A DNA stretch of 64,000 nucleotides from Phaeovulum molybdatiresistens (GTDB lineage: Bacteria > Pseudomonadota > Alphaproteobacteria > Rhodobacterales > Rhodobacteraceae): contig NZ_JAMJFX010000014.1 of NCBI RefSeq assembly GCF_023544865.1, positions 1 through 64,000 on the forward strand. The letters are read 5' to 3'. A program made the translations under genes and the position numbers. This document shows, piece by piece, positions 1 through 10,251 of this stretch; positions within the stretch are counted from its first letter, which is position 1, and each line of letters begins with the position of its first letter. The notes beneath the pieces are model-generated. The model was not told the DNA's origin and searched no databases. It was given only the letters and a program-made list of their open reading frames with translations.

Positions 1-3000
1 GACCTGCGCACGCGCCGTCGCCGTCCCGTTATCCGACAAGGTCACCGTGTTCGAACCTGCCGCAGCACTGATGATTGCATTCTGCGCAATCGTCATCGTC
101 GCATTCAGGTTGTTCGCCAAGGTGATGTTCTCGACAGATGTCAAAACAGAACCACTGATGTCAGAGCTCGCACCCGTCACAGCCAGTGTATCCGTCCCGC
201 CAGAACCGTTGATCGACACGTTTGCAAGCGACGCAACACTGTTCGTCTGAATTACGTCATCACCAGTGCCACCCAACACAGAGTCCGTATCCGCATGCAG
301 GTTAAAGGTGTTCCCACCGTCAGCCAGCACGTAATTTTCAACCGTTGAAACGCCACTCAAGGTCCCCGCATCGGCCAGCGTGATCGTATCAGCAGCAGCT
401 CCTGCTTCACCTGCGGCGCCTGCCGTAATGGTAAGATCGTTATGCTGAGCGACAGTCATGGTAATGCCACCCGACAGGGTCAGGCCCTCGGCAGTCGTGA
501 CCGCACCACCGTTCACACCGGATATGTTCGCACCGTTCGTCGCAACAATCGTGTCGCCAACACCACCAAGATTGATCGAGCTTGCTCCAACGTTAACGCC
601 TCCGATGTTCACAACATCGTTGCCCGAGCTGTCGGTGATTGTCACAACGCCCGAAGTGACGTTGTACTCATCATTTCCAGCGCCGCCATTTAGCACGTCC
701 CCGTTTCCGGCTCCGTTTATGGTATCGTTGAAATCGGACCCAGTAATGTTGTCGACCCATACACCGGCATTGATGATGTAACCATTTGAAGCCGAAGCTG
801 CATCCAGGTTAATCGTGGAACCTCCAGCCGCTGCATTAATGGTAGCAGTGCCATTGTTGTAAGTATCGGAAGTAGCCGTCCAGCTTGCCACATTGTTAGC
901 CGTCGCAGTCGAACCTGCTGTGACCTGCAGAACGTCAGACCCGCTCAGATCATTGATGGTGCTGTTCCCACCGCCCGACGAGATGAACGTATCGTTTCCG
1001 TTGCCACCAGTGAGTTCGTTGTCGCCAGCACCACCATCAATAGTGTCGTTGCCGTCACCACCCTCCAGGGTGTCGTTGCCACCATTTCCGACCAACACGT
1101 CGTTGCCAGATGTGCCAACTATTGAGTCATCGCCAGCTGTGCCGTTGATCGTCAGACCGACCCCAGCAGGCATTTTGCTGCTCAGCAACTCCTTCGATCC
1201 AGTGGTCAATAGATTGTAGTCAGCGAGCTGAATCGTAAAGTTATCGAGTTCGTTGTCTGCTATCCGGGTCAGGTTGTTCAGGATAGAACCGACCTCGGCG
1301 TCTGTTGCGCCGAGAGCATCGACACTCGCGCCAGTTGCCTGACCGAGAACATCGTCGAATACAGTATCATTCACCGAAGCAGCTTCGATCACAACGTTCA
1401 GAATACCGCCGCCGACAATATTGTTGATGTCGGCAGACATCGCCTGCAGTTGAGTGGCTGAAGTGAACGTATCAGGCGCAACAGGGCTCGCATTAACAGT
1501 CACAGTCAAACCATCAGCGAACTTTGGTCCCAGCACTTCAAACTGCGCAGCCGTCACTGTGAGGTTCGAGTCACCAAGTACACCCGTGATACCAAGGTTT
1601 GCGATGTTCGCAGCGTTGGCTGTCAGCGTGCTAAGGTAACTTGAGTTCATCGCCGACACATTGACCTGGGCAGTGCCCGGATCGGCCAAGGCTAGCAGGG
1701 TACCGACCTGCGACGCCGACAACGCGCCGGACAACACAAGACCGGTAATCTCCGTGATACCTACAAACTCATAAGACCCGTCGGCAGCATCGCCGTCGAT
1801 GTAGTCTGCAAGTTGCGCCAATTCACCTTGCGTAGCACCAGCCGCATCAAGCGTGTCGATAACTCCAAGAGTAGTGATACCGCTATTCGCGGCTCCCAAT
1901 ACCTTCAAAACCATCGCCACGGTCGGTTTCGAATTGTCAAGGGTGGACAGATTCACTGCCTGATCAAGGGTGGGAACACTGTTACCAGCCACCTCTGCGA
2001 AGGTGCCGCTCAGACTATATGTGACGGTACCGTCTCCATTCAAACCATCAAGCTGTGTAAGCTGGGCCTGGTCAATCACGGCTTCTACAACCTCGACGTT
2101 TACATCGACAATGCCGAAGGCTGTCTTAACGTCTGCAATACCTCCGTTGGTTACAAGATTGGCGTAGGTATCGATCAGCGAGAAGGAAGTCGCTGCCGCC
2201 AGTACACTCGGATCAGCAGTCAGAATGTTGTCGACGCTGTCCGCAACCCGGAAACCACCATTGAAGCCGTTGAAGTTAACCAACGAGGTCAATGTGGTAG
2301 CTTCTGCAACATCCAGCACTTCGTCAGTCGACAACGAAACTTGCTGCGCACCAGCCAGAGCCGAAGCATTGTTGGTAGCGGCAGAGATCAGGTTCGTCGC
2401 ACTGTCGGCAATACTGTAACCTGCGAGGTTTATAACCTCATCCAGGCCGCGAAGCGTCACAGTTCCAACAAACTCTTCTACCGTCGCAGCACCCATCAGC
2501 GTCACCGTCCCGGCACCTTGGATCGTGCCGCGATCGGATGCGTCTGCAGCATTAACGGCATTGTAAGCCGCATACACTGCCGCAGAAGTATCGGCGATGT
2601 TATAAGCGACGCTGGTCTCGGACAGTTCAGCAGCCTCAGCAACCGTGGCTGCTGTGGTCAGAGTGATCGATGCTGCGGCCTGCAGCTCATCATTCAGCAC
2701 ACCACCATTAATCGCATTTGCGACCGCTGACGCAGTGTCGGCGATATTGTAAACAACGTTTGTTGCATACCCATCAGGGCCATCTGCCTTCCAGCCTTCG
2801 GCCACATTTGCCTGCGCGACGGTCAAAGAAGCGTTCGTCACTGTGATCGTCTCGGCTGCGTTACGCGCTCCGACGGCACCGATGGCAGTCAGGCTAGCAA
2901 AGCTATCCGCCAAGCTGAACTCAAGACCCGCACCGCCAATATCAACAGTCGCCTGAAGATATTGAGCAGACACTTGGCCAATCTCAGCAATGGTTGCAGT

Positions 3001-6000
3001 ACCATCCACGATGACTTTGGTCACACCGTTTCCGGCAGCCTTAACTGCTGCAGACGCAGCAATTAGAGCAGCCGCTGAATCCGTGACCGTCATGGATGCG
3101 ATACTGATTGTCGTATCGGCTGTATCAATGGCGAGCAAGGAAGCCGCTGTCGTAACATCAACGGCGCCAGTCACCTGGAGTCCAGCGTTATTGGTGTTAT
3201 CCAGAACCGTCAGATTCGCGTTGAGAATTGATTCAGCACTATCGCGGACAGTGTACGAGTAGGTAACAGTCGTGCCAACCCGTGCATCCAAAACCGCGAT
3301 TGCATCCGCCTCTGCGACAGTAGCAACTCCGGTAGCGTCAATCGCGGTAAGGGTGTCGTTCGCGTCAGCAACCAAGCCTGCGACTTCCGTAGCAGTGTCC
3401 ACTACAGAGGCAACGGTTGTCGAACCGGAGTTTGCTGCTGACAGCAATACCTGTGCCTGAACCGCGGTGGCACCACCGGACCCAGCGATATCGGTCGCAC
3501 CGTCAAGCACTGCGTCCGCAGCGCCCGAGAGAGCAACAGTCGTATCGCTCAAGCTGTAAGCCACACTTCCAACATTTCCGGCAGTTACATCTGCAAGAAC
3601 ATTGGTTGCCTGAGTCACATTCGCCGCACCGGTAATGGTCAGCGAAGAAATAACATCACCGGCGCCGTAAACCAATGCATCCGCCTGACCTGCGGTCAGA
3701 GAAGCTGCCTCGATGGTCGTGTTGCCGCTGTTAATGGCACCGAGCAATGCAGTGACCTGCGCATTATCCGCAGTACCCGAAGCGGTGATGTCAGTCGCAC
3801 CGTTCCTCACACCAGCTGCTGCTGCGCCAAGGTTGGCGGCGGTGTCAGCAAGACTGTACGAAGTGTTGGCAGCATTCGGCAAGAACGCGTCAATCGTAGC
3901 ATGCTCGGTAACGGTGATCGCGTCCTCCACCTCTATCGCAAACGTTGCCTCGACAATCGGGACACCGCTCGAAAGGTTTGCGAATGTATCGACCACTCGA
4001 ACGTTTGTTGCTGCAATACCTGCATAGTATGCAGAATCCGCTCCAGTCATGTCCGCCACAGTGGCTTCCACAAGGTAGTCAGCACCGTCCAGCCCAGCGG
4101 GCAGTCCGTCCTTGCCAGCCTTGTCCGTCACGATGGTCAAACCTTTACCGGTTACATCCTCGATCGTAAGCGACACACCAGCGGAGGTGCTTACAGATGT
4201 CGCGGCAGTCAACACAGGGTTGTTTGCATTAAGGGCACCAAGAAGGTTCTGATCGCTATCCATAATCGAATAGCTGATCGGTGCTCCGGAAAGTGCACCA
4301 ACTACCCCCGCCTCTGCGACTGTCAGCGCGTGGTTGATCGTTACACTCGTCGCACCATCCAAAGCAGAGGGAGCCTCATCCGCGTCTGCACCAGCGGCCA
4401 GATCGGCATCAACGATGACGTTCTGGTACGTGTCGACGATAGAGTAGGTTAGTGCACCAGAGTTCGTCGCTGCTTGCAGGCTGATTGCCTCAGCAACAGT
4501 GACCGGGCCAGTGACTGTGATGTTCACCGCGTCGTTGAGCGCCGCAGCAGGGGCAGCAAGCAGCTCTGAAGCGGATCCGGCCACATTGTAAACGACAGCC
4601 TTAGTGAATGCCGCAAGGGCTGCCGCCTGAGACGGGGTTGCAGCTGTATCAGCAGTAACCGCACCAGCCACGAGGCCAAGAACGTCATCGTTGAGCCCTG
4701 CGATGGCTTCAGCACTATCTGTCAGAGCTGCGATGGTCGTTGCGCCGGAGTTCGTCGCTGCTTCAATAGCTGCCGCCTCTTGAGCTGAGGCCACGCCAGT
4801 GGCGCTGACGTTGACCGCTTCATTCAGGCCAGTGGATGCAGCAAGGTTCTCAGCGCTGTCACTAACACTGTAGACAACATCCTTTGCAAACGCGGCAATT
4901 GCCGAAGCCTCAGTGCCGGTGGCTGGAGTATTTGCAGTCACAGCGCCTGTTACTAGAGCAAGTACATCGTCGGACAGCCCTGCCAGTGCAGCTGCACTAT
5001 CATCAACAGCGGCGATGCTGGTAGCCCCAGAGTTTGATGCTCCCGCAATAGACGCAGCTTCAGATGCATCGGCAACCCCAGTAGCCACAATGTCGGTTGC
5101 ACCGTTGCGCAGAGCTTCAGTTGCATTTGCAATTGCGGCTGCGCTGTCCTCCAGGCTGTAGCTCAATAGCTGGCCCATCGACTGGACTGCCTGAACATTC
5201 TGAACTTCAGTAACCGTGCTATTCCCAGCGAGGGTGATGTTAAGCGCATAACCCTGAAGTGCATCATTCGCGGCAATCACGTTCGATGCTGTATCAACAA
5301 TGCTGTAATTCGCAGCCGAATACCCAGTTGGGCCATAGATCTTGATCAGCGCAGCGACCGTCTGCGAAACAACTCCACCGTCAGTGACCGCAACAGCACC
5401 AACATTCCCAGCGGTCAGCACACTACCGTCAACTGCGGAAAGCTGAGCTGCCGTTCCGGAGACATTGTAGGTGCCAGCAATGTTAAGGTTAGCAAGCGTA
5501 GCAGCCTGCGCCGGAGACACAGTGTCAACACCAGACACAGTGAGTGCACCGGTCGCACCAGCCGTCACTGCATCAGATGCACCGGCGATATTCGCTGCAG
5601 TATCGACAACCGAATAGGTCAGAGTGCCCGAGTTTGCCAGACCGATGAGGTTGGCAGCCTCAGCCACGGTGACGTTCCCGGTAACGATAAGGTTTGCTGC
5701 GCCATTGACAAAGGCCGCATTGGCAGGTGCCAACAGATTAGCGGCACTTTCGGAGACGTTATACGTTGCAGTCGATCCGAACGCGGTCGATGCGGCAAGG
5801 TTTGCAGAATCTGCAGCTGTCAGGTTGGTCGTGACATTGATCGCGGTGACTTCCTGCTTAAACACGTCAGCAGTGCCTGCCAGGGCAGCTAGATCTGCCT
5901 GAGCAATATGAACGATGACGCTGTCCGCATAAGCCCGGATTGCATCAGCGCCAGCAGCGTTAAGCGCGGTGAAGGCATCATGCACAGTCACGGCGTCGGA

Positions 6001-9000
6001 GGCATCCAGAAGCGCCTTGAGCGACACGTTCGCCAAATCAAGCGCGGCTACCGTGTCGACGACAGTCAATCCAGCAATGATCGTCGAGCCAGAGTTGGTG
6101 GCAGCATCAATTGCGCTGAGTTCCGCAACCGAGGCTACACCTGTCGCAGTCACGTCCACAGCACGATCAACAACGTCGTTGCTGGGGCCAGCAGCGATCG
6201 CAGCCGCGATGTTGGCTGCAGTATCGGTGATGCTGTAAGTCGTCGTGCCCGAATTGGTTGCAGCGTCGATATCACTCGCTTCCGAAACATTCGCTTGGCC
6301 GGTGGCGGTGACATTCACCGCACGATCCACAACATCGTTAGCTCCACCTGCAACCAGAGCGTTTACTATGTTTGCAACCGAATCTTGAATGCTGAACGAA
6401 GTTGTGCCGCCGTTTGCAGCGCCATCAATAATCGTCGCATCGTCAATGCTTGCAGCATCAGTGGCGATAAGGTTAAGGGCGCCGTCAATTGCGTCATTAT
6501 TTCCACCATCGACCACGGCCGCAGCGATAGCAGCAGCGCTGTCGGTGATCGAATAGGTCGGGTAACCGGTGCCCTCGAACGCTGCATAAACAGCCTCAGC
6601 CTGTGCGACGTTCAAAATCCCACCGGTAATGGTGGAGTTTGCGCCGTCGATTTCAGCGGCCTGTGCTACGGTCAAGCTGGCCCAATTAGCAGCGTTGTCT
6701 TCAACCACCAACGAACCATCGGCAATTTTAGCGCCGCCAAACTTAGCAACCAGGTTTGCAACCTGGGTTACCGTAAATGGAGCACCTGAGGGAGTGACGG
6801 CTGACGCATTAGCCACCGTTTCAGCATCGACCTGTGACCCAAGAAGAACCTGCAAAGAGCCCGCAAGAGCATAGCTCTTGCTCGCTGCACCAAGGTCGTT
6901 GATATCCGCGGCTTCCAAAGCGGTGAGTGCACCGACCACAGTCAGTTCGGCTGCGCCACTGACACCAGCAGCGTTGGCCACATTTGTCAGATCGGCAAAG
7001 TTACCGGAAACACTGTATGTGGTCGCGCCAGAGTTGGTCGCAGCAGCCAATGCGTTAGCCTGCGCTACGTTTGCAATGCCAGTTGCAACAACATTGGTCG
7101 CCGCATCGAGAACTGCTGGTACGGCCAGCAAATCAGCAACCGTGCCTTCGACGCTGTAAGACAACACAGTTCCACCATCGGGAACATCGGCACCTGCATT
7201 TCCAGCAGCAGAAGCTGCGTTCAAAATAGCAGCTGCTTGAGCAACGGTAGCCACTGTGGTCACTTCCACAGACGAGGCGCTGTTCAGACCGCCAGTAACG
7301 GTCGCCAGGTTCGCAGCTGTGTCACTTACAGAGTAGCTGAACGTGGCAGATGCATTCTCTGCAACCATCACACCACCCGCAGCTTCGATAGCCGCAGCTT
7401 CAACTGCGGTGGCTGCGGATGTGGCTTCCATACCACCTGCGCTTTGCAACACCTCAGTCGATGCAAGCGCAAGATTTGCCGGAGTGTCGGCCAGAGAATA
7501 GCTGATTTGCGCGCTCGGAGATGTTTCCAGCAGCTGCGCTGCGTCAGAGACAGAAATGGCACCCGCACTCACGGATACGGCATTGGCAATGGCAGATTGA
7601 TTAGCCTGGATATTCTCCAGCGTATCCACAACTTCAACGCGTGCGTTTTCCGCACCCTTGGCAATAGCTTCAGAATAACCGGCTGCATCCGTGATGATTA
7701 CCGCATTGGTGCCGGTGTTGACGACAGTGTCGATGCCGGCAAGCTCTGTGCTCGTCAACGTGACAGTCGTGTTGGCGGCGATGGTCAGTAGGGCAATATC
7801 AGTAACTGTAACGCCGCTCAGATCAATCGATCCACCCTGTATGGTCACTTCGCTGCTGCCATCGCCTGTGAGCGACGTAACGCCAGCCAGCTGGGCTACG
7901 TCGAACGTGGCAATAGAGTTGAGCTCGATAACTTCGATGCTTTCAACAGTACCTGCAGTGAAGTCGTTAGTGCCAGAAGCGACCAGCGTATCGATCCCGT
8001 CGCCGCCACGAATGACCTCACCGGCGGCAAATTCCCCATCACCCACGACAAACGTGTCATTGCCTTCGCCTCCCACCAAGGAGTCGACGCCAGCGCCACC
8101 GACGAGGGTATCATTGCCGGCCCCGCCGATCAGAGTGTCGTTGCCCGCACCGCCAATCAGACTGTCATTGCCGGTACCACCCGTGAGACTGTCGTTGCCA
8201 GCGCCGCCATCGATGGTGTTGCTGCCCGAACCATCAACACGAATGCTATCGCTCTGCGATCCTGCAGTGATGTTGTGGTCCCCGTTACCTTGCACGAGGA
8301 CCCCTTGAGTGGCCGTGACCACATCGCTGGCAATCGTGACATTGATCACGGGATCCGCCGATGCGGTCGTGACCACCGACAGCTCCGTTGCCGGAGCTGC
8401 ATTTGCCGCGTTGATATCGGCCGCGGTCACAACAAAGTTGCCAACCGACGTATCGTTGACCGTGACCGCCGCGGCGGTCGCAACGACCTGCCCCCCAGCG
8501 CTGAGCGTCAGCGACAGCGTCTGTGCCCCCTCGGTCAGATTGTCAGCCACCAAAGTGACAGGAATGGTCGCCGCGCCACTGTTCACCACAACAGTTCCGG
8601 TGAGACTGCCCGAGGCGACATCCCCTGCTTCAACGCCGGAGAGGGTATAGGAAAGCACCGTCCCGTTCGGCACGTTGGTGGTCGCAACCGAGTAGGTGAT
8701 GGTCGTGCCCTCATTCGCCCCGGTAACTGAGGGGTTGACCGCATAGGTCTGCACGACAATGGGCGTGGTCGATGTATCGGCAATGTTGACGGAAGCCGAA
8801 AGGACCCCGTTCGGCGTTGTTACGGCGAACGAGAGAGTCTCGACGCCCTCAGTCAGAGCGTCTTCCGATAGATTCACGGTCACGACGGCAAGACCAGTCG
8901 AGTCCACGACCACGGTACCGGACAGGCTAGCACCCCCAATATCGGCGGGCGTGATGTTCGTGCCAGTGATGATGTAAGACAGCGACTTACCCGCCTCAAG

Positions 9001-10251
9001 CGGGTTCGTTGCCAGCGTGAAGTACAACGTTTGCCCTTCATTGGCGACGGTCACATTTTGAACCTGCGCAAGGTCAGTGATGACAGTCAGATCGTAGTCC
9101 ACTGCAGACGCATTCGTCACCTCGGCTGCCGCCTTGGCCTGAGCTTCCAGCGCATTGTCGCGCATTGCCGCCGCAGTGAGGACAGCGTTTGCCGCAGTCA
9201 CGTCATCGGTGGCGGACACCGTCAAAGCAGCAGCTGCTGCCAGCTCTGCAGCCGCAGTAACCAACGCATTTGCGTCCGCAACCGCCACATCGGCAGCCGC
9301 CTTCGCAGTCGCAGCAGCCGCTTGGTAGGCTTGGGCAGTCTCAAGGTCGGTCACCGCAGCTTCCGCCGCGTCTGCAGCGGCCTGGCCGGCCCCAGCGGCC
9401 GCAAGCGACGAGGCCGCCTTGGAGGCCGCAGCATCATAGATCGACTTGGCGGCCTCGTAAGCCGAGGTGGCACCCTGGTCATCAACCTCGACGCCCGCCC
9501 CGGCCAATTCAGCGGCTTGTTCGGACGTGATGACGCCCGGGTCCACAACAACCGAGAACGACAGGCCTTCGTCGCTCTGCTTGGCGCCGTTCACAGCTTT
9601 CAGAAGCGCATCAAATTCTGCGTCGGTCATCGCCTTGTCTGCAATAACCTCAATGTCGCCCGCCGAGGCTCCCTCACGGACGGACACATCCTCCAGGGAC
9701 AAGAACTGCTCGAGGGTGAGGATAGCCTTGGAGCCGACCTCGATGGTCATGTCCTTCAGCACTTGGCCGCCAAGCGCCGTAAAATCAACCGTACCACCCA
9801 CGACCTCGATGATCGAGAAGCCCGTGATCTTGCTGTCACTATGGATAATGACAACGTCATCAATGTCCGCAAAATTGAAGCTCAGCTTGTCACCAGTCAC
9901 CCGGACGTCGCCGAGCGCACTGATGCGCGCCATGACTTCATCGCCGATGATATCGGCAACGTTGATGACCGCGCCGGCCGAGTTCCCGCTGACGGTAATT
10001 CCGACCGTCGCATTCTGTTCCGTGAGGCTTGCCACCACGGCCTGCACTTCTTCCTGCTCAGCCGGCGACGAACCACCGCCGCAGGCGGCCAAAGTCAGGA
10101 CGACCGATGTCAGACCAGCGCCCTTCGCGGCACGCTTGGCGTTCTTCATCTCCCAGAGCTTGAGGACATCACGCACACGGGCATCTTTCGCAATCTTGTC
10201 CTGCGCACCAGCGTTTGCGGCGGTCGCTGCGAACTCGAGATCTTTAGCCAT
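1..10251 (-). CDS. Giant RTX/Calx-beta repeat surface protein, C-terminus outside window
   Basis: The frame is open from the ATG at 10251 to base 1, giving at least 3,417 residues; the end lies beyond the window. A strong ribosome site (AGGAAG, about 10258-10263) supports this start, but an in-frame ATG at 10149 (residue 35) would give a classical short lipoprotein signal. Order seen: basic segment and hydrophobic stretch ending in a lipobox-like LAAC (Cys57), a region to about residue 230, an Ala-rich helical stretch (about 235-390), Calx-beta-like domains (about 397-658), RTX repeats (about 676-748), a long array of degenerate Ala/Thr/Asn repeats (about 784-3007), then more RTX nonapeptides (about 3034-3084). 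RTX and Calx-beta modules bind calcium and are typical of type I-secreted adhesins. No secretion genes are visible nearby. Role inferred: surface layer, adhesion or biofilm matrix. Confidence 0.85.
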   Translation of the reverse strand, partial: MAKDLEFAATAANAGAQDKIAKDARVRDVLKLWEMKNAKRAAKGAGLTSVVLTLAACGGGSSPAEQEEVQAVVASLTEQNATVGITVSGNSAGAVINVADIIGDEVMARISALGDVRVTGDKLSFNFADIDDVVIIHSDSKITGFSIIEVVGGTVDFTALGGQVLKDMTIEVGSKAILTLEQFLSLEDVSVREGASAGDIEVIADKAMTDAEFDALLKAVNGAKQSDEGLSFSVVVDPGVITSEQAAELAGAGVEVDDQGATSAYEAAKSIYDAAASKAASSLAAAGAGQAAADAAEAAVTDLETAQAYQAAAATAKAAADVAVADANALVTAAAELAAAAALTVSATDDVTAANAVLTAAAMRDNALEAQAKAAAEVTNASAVDYDLTVITDLAQVQNVTVANEGQTLYFTLATNPLEAGKSLSYIITGTNITPADIGGASLSGTVVVDSTGLAVVTVNLSEDALTEGVETLSFAVTTPNGVLSASVNIADTSTTPIVVQTYAVNPSVTGANEGTTITYSVATTNVPNGTVLSYTLSGVEAGDVASGSLTGTVVVNSGAATIPVTLVADNLTEGAQTLSLTLSAGGQVVATAAAVTVNDTSVGNFVVTAADINAANAAPATELSVVTTASADPVINVTIASDVVTATQGVLVQGNGDHNITAGSQSDSIRVDGSGSNTIDGGAGNDSLTGGTGNDSLIGGAGNDTLIGGAGNDTLVGGAGVDSLVGGEGNDTFVVGDGEFAAGEVIRGGDGIDTLVASGTNDFTAGTVESIEVIELNSIATFDVAQLAGVTSLTGDGSSEVTIQGGSIDLSGVTVTDIALLTIAANTTVTLTSTELAGIDTVVNTGTNAVIITDAAGYSEAIAKGAENARVEVVDTLENIQANQSAIANAVSVSAGAISVSDAAQLLETSPSAQISYSLADTPANLALASTEVLQSAGGMEATSAATAVEAAAIEAAGGVMVAENASATFSYSVSDTAANLATVTGGLNSASSVEVTTVATVAQAAAILNAASAAGNAGADVPDGGTVLSYSVEGTVADLLAVPAVLDAATNVVATGIANVAQANALAAATNSGATTYSVSGNFADLTNVANAAGVSGAAELTVVGALTALEAADINDLGAASKSYALAGSLQVLLGSQVDAETVANASAVTPSGAPFTVTQVANLVAKFGGAKIADGSLVVEDNAANWASLTVAQAAEIDGANSTITGGILNVAQAEAVYAAFEGTGYPTYSITDSAAAIAAAVVDGGNNDAIDGALNLIATDAASIDDATIIDGAANGGTTSFSIQDSVANIVNALVAGGANDVVDRAVNVTATGQANVSEASDIDAATNSGTTTYSITDTAANIAAAIAAGPSNDVVDRAVDVTATGVASVAELSAIDAATNSGSTIIAGLTVVDTVAALDLANVSLKALLDASDAVTVHDAFTALNAAGADAIRAYADSVIVHIAQADLAALAGTADVFKQEVTAINVTTNLTAADSANLAASTAFGSTATYNVSESAANLLAPANAAFVNGAANLIVTGNVTVAEAANLIGLANSGTLTYSVVDTAANIAGASDAVTAGATGALTVSGVDTVSPAQAATLANLNIAGTYNVSGTAAQLSAVDGSVLTAGNVGAVAVTDGGVVSQTVAALIKIYGPTGYSAANYSIVDTASNVIAANDALQGYALNITLAGNSTVTEVQNVQAVQSMGQLLSYSLEDSAAAIANATEALRNGATDIVATGVADASEAASIAGASNSGATSIAAVDDSAAALAGLSDDVLALVTGAVTANTPATGTEASAIAAFAKDVVYSVSDSAENLAASTGLNEAVNVSATGVASAQEAAAIEAATNSGATTIAALTDSAEAIAGLNDDVLGLVAGAVTADTAATPSQAAALAAFTKAVVYNVAGSASELLAAPAAALNDAVNITVTGPVTVAEAISLQAATNSGALTYSIVDTYQNVIVDADLAAGADADEAPSALDGATSVTINHALTVAEAGVVGALSGAPISYSIMDSDQNLLGALNANNPVLTAATSVSTSAGVSLTIEDVTGKGLTIVTDKAGKDGLPAGLDGADYLVEATVADMTGADSAYYAGIAATNVRVVDTFANLSSGVPIVEATFAIEVEDAITVTEHATIDAFLPNAANTSYSLADTAANLGAAAAGVRNGATDITASGTADNAQVTALLGAINSGNTTIEAASLTAGQADALVYGAGDVISSLTITGAANVTQATNVLADVTAGNVGSVAYSLSDTTVALSGAADAVLDGATDIAGSGGATAVQAQVLLSAANSGSTTVASVVDTATEVAGLVADANDTLTAIDATGVATVAEADAIAVLDARVGTTVTYSYTVRDSAESILNANLTVLDNTNNAGLQVTGAVDVTTAASLLAIDTADTTISIASMTVTDSAAALIAASAAVKAAGNGVTKVIVDGTATIAEIGQVSAQYLQATVDIGGAGLEFSLADSFASLTAIGAVGARNAAETITVTNASLTVAQANVAEGWKADGPDGYATNVVYNIADTASAVANAINGGVLNDELQAAASITLTTAATVAEAAELSETSVAYNIADTSAAVYAAYNAVNAADASDRGTIQGAGTVTLMGAATVEEFVGTVTLRGLDEVINLAGYSIADSATNLISAATNNASALAGAQQVSLSTDEVLDVAEATTLTSLVNFNGFNGGFRVADSVDNILTADPSVLAAATSFSLIDTYANLVTNGGIADVKTAFGIVDVNVEVVEAVIDQAQLTQLDGLNGDGTVTYSLSGTFAEVAGNSVPTLDQAVNLSTLDNSKPTVAMVLKVLGAANSGITTLGVIDTLDAAGATQGELAQLADYIDGDAADGSYEFVGITEITGLVLSGALSASQVGTLLALADPGTAQVNVSAMNSSYLSTLTANAANIANLGITGVLGDSNLTVTAAQFEVLGPKFADGLTVTVNASPVAPDTFTSATQLQAMSADINNIVGGGILNVVIEAASVNDTVFDDVLGQATGASVDALGATDAEVGSILNNLTRIADNELDNFTIQLADYNLLTTGSKELLSSKMPAGVGLTINGTAGDDSIVGTSGNDVLVGNGGNDTLEGGDGNDTIDGGAGDNELTGGNGNDTFISSGGGNSTINDLSGSDVLQVTAGSTATANNVASWTATSDTYNNGTATINAAAGGSTINLDAASASNGYIINAGVWVDNITGSDFNDTINGAGNGDVLNGGAGNDEYNVTSGVVTITDSSGNDVVNIGGVNVGASSINLGGVGDTIVATNGANISGVNGGAVTTAEGLTLSGGITMTVAQHNDLTITAGAAGEAGAAADTITLADAGTLSGVSTVENYVLADGGNTFNLHADTDSVLGGTGDDVIQTNSVASLANVSINGSGGTDTLAVTGASSDISGSVLTSVENITLANNLNATMTIAQNAIISAAAGSNTVTLSDNGTATARAQV
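1000..1150 (-). repeat. RTX (GGxGxD) nonapeptide block 2
   Basis: The minus strand encodes GGNGNDTLE, GGDGNDTID and related nonapeptides, about residues 3034-3084 of the giant protein. The protein continues to the window edge with further beta-rich sequence and a few more such motifs near 700. A block of this kind near the C-terminal part is usual for type I secretion substrates. Confidence 0.8.
1230..7900 (-). repeat. Long array of degenerate 50-90 residue repeats
   Basis: The minus-strand translation repeats a theme of roughly 50-90 residues: an ATNSGATT-like turn, a YSxxDTAANI-like strand, a short helix ending near NGATDI, then VTGxATVAEA. Copies of the turn can be read near 7030, 6250, 6090, 5635, 5025, 4745, 4460, 3745, 3425 and 1890. 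The units are diverged rather than identical, so this is old duplication and not a recent expansion. Composition is rich in Ala, Thr, Val, Asn and Ser and poor in Cys, Trp and Lys, as in S-layer-like and adhesin stalks. Confidence 0.8.
8010..8225 (-). repeat. RTX (GGxGxD) nonapeptide block 1
   Basis: Read on the minus strand this stretch encodes consecutive glycine/aspartate nonapeptides such as GGAGNDTLI and GGAGNDSLI, about residues 676-748 of the giant protein. These are hemolysin-type calcium-binding repeats, which fold as parallel beta-rolls when calcium binds. At DNA level they appear as repeated variants of a short AC/GC-rich unit. Confidence 0.85.

Noticed and set aside
1813..2730. 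Long rightward frames inside the giant gene region (for example 305 codons at 1813-2730, 408 at 9031-10257)
   Set aside because: They are mirror frames of the leftward giant gene: rich in Arg, Ser, Cys and His, without ribosome sites or domains, while the leftward frame shows clear RTX and repeat structure.
1000..8225. CRISPR array in the repetitive left region
   Set aside because: The repeats are diverged, lie in a continuous reading frame and encode RTX and beta repeats; there are no uniform repeats with unique spacers and no cas genes.
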